From assembly GCA_002422395.1 (NCBI GenBank), contig DIUY01000012.1, positions 186,001 to 250,000 on the forward strand: a stretch of DNA of 64,000 nt. The letters are read 5' to 3'. Below the pieces are notes generated by a model, which did no database searches, was not told the origin of the DNA, and saw only the letters and a program-made list of their open reading frames with translations. This document shows, piece after piece, positions 62,801 through 64,000 of this stretch (the first letter of the stretch is position 1; each line of letters starts with the position of its first letter). The position numbers and the translations under genes are program-made. Source of the DNA: Methylococcaceae bacterium UBA6146. GTDB taxonomy: Bacteria; Pseudomonadota; Gammaproteobacteria; Methylococcales; Methylomonadaceae.

Positions 62801-64000
62801 GCAGGGCCTGGTAATGTTTTGGTCAAATCAGGCCGAAACATTGATTTGGGGGCGTCTGATGGTTTGTCGACAATAGGCAATACAATCAATCAAAACTTAG
62901 TCAATACCGGTGCAAACGTGACCGTGTTGACAGGCTTAAATTCAAGTCATCCCGATTATCAGGGGCTTCTTAATTTAGATCCTTATATTGTTAAGTATGC
63001 TGAGAACTTTACGAAGTTTCAGGAAGTTATAACTGGATTCATGCGGACACGGACGGGCAATACTGCATTGACAGAAAAAACGGCATTAGAACAGTTTAAG
63101 GCACTCGGTGCTGCTGATTATGCAAGCATTCAGCCACAACTTGATGCCTTGGTCAGCACAAAATACACTGATACTTTTAACCAAATCACCGGCCTTATAA
63201 CGGGATTTGTGCAGCGCTATACGGGTGACTTAACGATTACTGAAGCTGACGCGTTAAAGCTGTTTGCTAAAATGACGCCAAATCAATATGTATTGATAGA
63301 GCCACAATTAAACACACTGAACAATCAGTTATTGTTTAGTGAGCTGAAAGAAACAGGCTCAGCTTCGGCAGCTAATCCTACGCTTGGTAATCAGCGTGGC
63401 TTTGATGCAATCGACTTGCTATATCCAGGGGCTGACTGGAAGGGCGATTTGAGCTTGTTTTTTAGCAAGCTCCAAACTATTGATGGTGGTGATATAAACT
63501 TGCTAGTGCCAGGCGGACAAATTAACGCGGGTCTTGCTGTTGCCTTTACGGGGTCAAAAGCGGCTGCGGATTTGGGTATAGTTGCGCAAGGCGCGGGAAG
63601 CATTAATGCGTTTGTGCACAATAACTTTGTTGTTAACCAATCGCGTGTGTTTGCATTGAATACCGGTGACATTATGATTTGGTCATCAGAAGGCGATATT
63701 GACGCAGGCCGTGGCGCCAAGTCTGCTATTGCTGCGCCACCGCCAATCATAAGCTTCGACAAAGACGGCAATCTGGTCATAACGTTTCCGCCAATTGTTT
63801 CGGGTAGCGGTATCCGTACAGCAGCTCCTATTGGTAGCAAGCCAGGAAACGTCGCCCTGTTTGCGCCTAAAGGTGTCGTTGATGCCGGTGAAGCGGGTAT
63901 TGCAGGATCTAACGTGACCATTTCGGCAACGGCAGTATTGGGCGCGAACAATATCCAGGTGGGCGGGATCAGTTCGGGCGTGCCTGCCTCATCAACCGGC
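53870..64000 (+). CDS. Two-partner secretion filamentous haemagglutinin-type adhesin (cut by window edge)
   Basis: An open frame of 3377 codons reaches the window end without a stop; I checked the frame by translating segments near 55.5, 57.0, 57.7, 58.5, 60.0, 61.0, 62.0 and 63.0-64.0 kb. It starts with an extended signal peptide (about residues 1-44, ending SPVRA) and a TPS secretion domain: ILNWQSFNVGSNNKVQFNQP, SSIALNRIFQEDPSRILGK and YLYNQNGFVFGKDSTVDVNT. The body is Gly/Asp/Ser/Thr-rich beta-helix repeats. Near residues 1520-1600 and the visible end it matches the haemagglutinin family region DUF3739 (TYAILPAHYALLPGAF; GVVDAGEAGI). An in-frame ATG at 53864 is an alternative start. It should be exported by the TpsB encoded upstream. 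Confidence 0.92.
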   Translation, partial: MGNKKDMIQHIKTTDSFRLKPVSACVRMAIAGSVFMGAVSPVRAELPVPAQNFIKSGNAVNEVVGNTLNINQTTDRAILNWQSFNVGSNNKVQFNQPNSSSIALNRIFQEDPSRILGKVTANGQIYLYNQNGFVFGKDSTVDVNTLVATTLNISDTVFEKGIVREFDDSQSGNAALQGKAGDPLTAEIEVKGGAKIHVGENGRLIMAAPNVTNKGTLTADKQGQIILVASKDKVYLQPASTDSPFAGLLVEVGSGGKVTNVGEVLARQGNVTLAGFAVNQEGRVTATTSVNVNGSIRLLAREGGTKQDDVLVATTTDRRKDLGDGLGKESKVTFGEGSLTTIVADVEGGKAIDEQKQPVSYIEASANTVHLTSGSAIVAPSGTVDVTATNNLQIPETGTKGRIILESGSRVDVSGTQGITAPIERNVVEMSVQSFELRDSPLQKGGVLQGQTIRVDVRKNTSIVDSSGAVARFERSIDERLGTGGDVNLTSSGDVIVNSKATVDVAGGSVKYEDGYINTTKLVTEYGTIVDIGDADPNERYVSIYGVVSDVREKWGMTRICSFQQCSDFVKTIDTAALSKIYAQYNKNLGHFEQGYIEGKDAGNLNVTAPQLSFNGDLIAGSKKSIYQRTSDTIAFGGSFNYDAAIFNSTQGVVFQTEKNAVDIALTDIFPKDENNQPIDLVLSTDLTNKSGVEKISIKTFGNASIASDAKISMLPASELDIEAGNIVVGGSVHIAGGTVGLDSKVNAFLDGSGQLELASGSVIDVSGRWVNDFEKGLTFTPTEELAIDGGAVNLSSTGDLYVNSGSSIKANGGAWLATDSNLTAGKGGDISLAAVGNGSEAVLLHLDGRLEAYGLAQGGSLSLSSGKIVIGAPDSVTEGIEPLVLGVSNGDFDFAPDLGFSEITLTSTFDDLVVKGNAKIDLLASNRVLQENFMYQASGNSLDDLTSVETLPEHLRGPVDLNLVSVRNVKMETNSQIHGDKEAAISLSTTQGGIYVDGLIDAPAGSIDLTIQADSGVEYDSAQAIWLGQNGRLSALGTTRMNPVDGLGRRSGDVLDAGNVTLNAARGYVILEKGSQIDVSGTHAVLDLPVANSSSASILYASTTVGSNAGKISLTSAEGTVLDGNLKGKAGSATTRDGRIDLKLDRLARKEPADAVIPFPKGPMTINVMQADQTILDGQTQFGEVIPSALNGQMTVSADKITAGGFSDVRFSAPNDKVSFLGDVNLTTKARIDIDSAKVSWAGLNDSSAGVVTLNTPYLRMGSSLVREVAGVPEQGGGRFTANAQWMELGGSSEWGGFDQINLNSAHDLRTVGIRANTSQRDYIGEFVTAANLNLDASQIYPSTLSNFTFAVRNNPEGEISVSGNNTDKSPLSAAGVLNIEAPVINQNGILKAPFGTINLTAHSRLTLGPDSLTSVSGDGQLIPFGITQGGLDWLYPLDSVRNLVFDKPPEKRLLLSAPEVSLVKGSVVDLSGGGDLFAYEFLPGAGGSYDYLASGSPSYRGGFAVMPTLGSSIAPFDHLQNTGFDYAVGSSVYLNGTADLPAGTYAILPAHYALLPGAFLVTPQANTQDQITTTFTKDNLPVVAGYQVQAGTGTKDARQSGFIIESGADIRKHSEYGEQTANSFYAQRAIDKEVNAPILPKDSGQITLSAKDKLDLSGQFKAASRNGRGARMDIAANRLKIVNKLSATPPTGVLEVTASDLSNLHVDSLLLGGTRSNNIETGATDVAVEASDVIFDTGAKLKVTDLIATATEQVKVKSGASLIASGQVKTGDSVFNIVGDGALLRVSGDKQIVLNRTSAPGTTGELLVEEGATISAAESMLLDASKSTILTGDIVMDGGSLNLSANAINIGEVDSLSSNALNLSNQKLINLAVNELVLNSRDTINFYGDVGQTDAEGNLGALKFDNLVMNAAGFLGFGDAKQVVKLQANSLQVQNTLSSAATSQGTGLGQLDILANSYVQGNGDFSIDGFNAINLNVTKEFTGEGAAALTVGGNLNVTAGYMTVAGGDRLSIDASGYHVQMDRGNSTATPDSVSYGGAIDIAANAIAFNARALLSSGTIKLHASTGDVRVGESADIDLAGRAVKFADTVDYTPGGLFSAVADNGKIVLAEGSKLNLSTGGGDAKGGLLVLKTPKQSVDLLGEIKAFSGRAELDVAGFSADAGFDSVMNTLAVAKITDAIYVRARETDIAQGVGASVSANSLTLVADKGSINISGKLNADAAGKGGTIKLYAGDKIVLDNGGVLTAKGLGGGAKGGDVVLSSVDSDIDGKSGIDLRAGSLVDVAGATEKSGGVVTLRALRTDTNNNGVDDSVNIQPLAGTVRGYAQSGPVFDGNNTLAARGYSKFYIEGVKKYTDFEVAGEINSADIAKIKQDTDTYMQQADINAIDKKAQLRAGIEVDYQGDLTLKSKWDFADWRYSGPDTLLSSPGTLTVKASGALVLENSISDGFKNGSIDTGFGSLPVNDLIQTDGSWSYQLTAGADLKNADTVATATANNLTIGSGVTVRTGTGDITLASGGDLVFTDKTSTVYSAGRAADTNRYGTLSKAEVGFVFFSEYPIDGGDLAIKAGHDIKGAINDTAFISSWLVRRGNWTAGSSHKGEFPTSWGIALSSPAIPSNAAYGTPSFQQNVGSLGGGKVNISAANNIDDLSVMMPTTGKQIGDRLDVAKNPFSDYVNNVVQIQGGGKMEVTAGGDIAGGAYYLGKGVAQITAGGEIKGGGQFTDGPQLVMGDSQLALNANDSVSVSAVTDAMIINNGDTNFFSYTDSSGVSLKSLSGDVHLGADTSVIGDTSMLKLEGSQASLSRIYPASLQATAFSGSVLLDDKVTLFTSPTATLKVLAKQNISSTVDSLQLSMSDADRLLLPSAEFAALRNNLSETESRTNPFGLPERVHANKPIHSEDADPVRIVTQDGDIASIQLNFPKKAVVQSGRDLSNMSVQIQHINSADVSTLSAARDIIYTSGRTPDGNLAGNINKLEIAGPGNVLVKSGRNIDLGASDGLSTIGNTINQNLVNTGANVTVLTGLNSSHPDYQGLLNLDPYIVKYAENFTKFQEVITGFMRTRTGNTALTEKTALEQFKALGAADYASIQPQLDALVSTKYTDTFNQITGLITGFVQRYTGDLTITEADALKLFAKMTPNQYVLIEPQLNTLNNQLLFSELKETGSASAANPTLGNQRGFDAIDLLYPGADWKGDLSLFFSKLQTIDGGDINLLVPGGQINAGLAVAFTGSKAAADLGIVAQGAGSINAFVHNNFVVNQSRVFALNTGDIMIWSSEGDIDAGRGAKSAIAAPPPIISFDKDGNLVITFPPIVSGSGIRTAAPIGSKPGNVALFAPKGVVDAGEAGIAGSNVTISATAVLGANNIQVGGISSGVPASSTG
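57697..57706 (+). repeat. Poly-G tract of ten inside the adhesin gene
   Basis: Ten consecutive G lie at 57697-57706 (near residue 1276) and read in frame as CAG-GGG-GGG-GGG-CGA. A change of one base would shift the frame of the remaining over 6 kb. Confidence 0.9.

Noticed and set aside
53893..63951. Many minus-strand frames rich in Ser/Pro/Thr
   Set aside because: They are antisense shadows of the repetitive adhesin gene.
1..64000. CRISPR arrays or an intact prophage
   Set aside because: No regularly spaced direct repeats and no phage structural, integrase or lysis genes were seen.

Overview
The window looks like a chromosomal segment of a gammaproteobacterial methylotroph, most likely a Methylococcales methanotroph. 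The evidence is a lanthanide-type methanol dehydrogenase (xoxF), a serine-cycle and tetrahydrofolate C1 set (mtdA, glycerate 2-kinase, glyA, mdh, fchA), and gammaproteobacterial housekeeping order (leuCDB-asd-fimV, cysB, pcm). No methane monooxygenase gene lies here, so methanotrophy itself is inferred. The final assignment rests on protein motifs read by eye; no database was searched.

Layout. 1-8.5 kb: the 5' end of sucA (minus), divergent adk, the leucine operon leuC-leuD-leuB running into asd and fimV, then tRNA-Ser(UGA). 8.5-14.4 kb: a faint IS30-type transposase relic, cysB with a divergent TSUP exporter, aqpZ, a fructosamine kinase, a SirB-family protein, a nucleosidase-like protein and ycgL. 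14.4-22.7 kb: glgP, the pcm-ahcY pair (SAM-dependent repair followed by SAH hydrolysis), a DUF1269 protein, a monohaem cytochrome c and a trihaem peroxidase. 22.7-26.3 kb is accessory and eroded: two DUF2934 proteins, an htpX gene reduced to its two ends, three copies of a 92-bp MITE-like repeat, hairpin repeats and a truncated GGDEF gene.

26.4-32.5 kb: small conserved proteins, a kinase/P-loop protein, the AmmeMemoRadiSam trio and a fatty acid desaturase. 33.0-34.5 kb: relics of a type I restriction-modification system next to an unrecognised AT-rich gene with a possible nuclease motif. 34.5-37.8 kb: the PEP-CTERM-type regulator prsR and an asparagine-synthase-like ligase that lacks the glutaminase cysteine. 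37.9-48.7 kb: C1 metabolism (fchA, xoxF, glyA, gck, mtdA, mdh) with cysS, a cyclophilin and lpxH between. 48.8-64 kb: an RHH-type regulator with a palindromic operator candidate, a secreted binding-protein-like product, and a two-partner secretion locus (tpsB plus a >10-kb tpsA open to the window edge).

How the genes work together: XoxF makes formaldehyde or formate from methanol; MtdA and FchA interconvert methylene-, methenyl- and formyl-tetrahydrofolate; GlyA, glycerate kinase and malate dehydrogenase carry serine-cycle steps. Pcm yields SAH that AhcY removes. The most unusual observations are the MITE-like family with target-site duplications, one copy of which replaced a stop codon and lengthened a protein by 22 residues; the poly-G(10) tract inside the adhesin gene; and the Cys-less amidotransferase-like ligase beside prsR.
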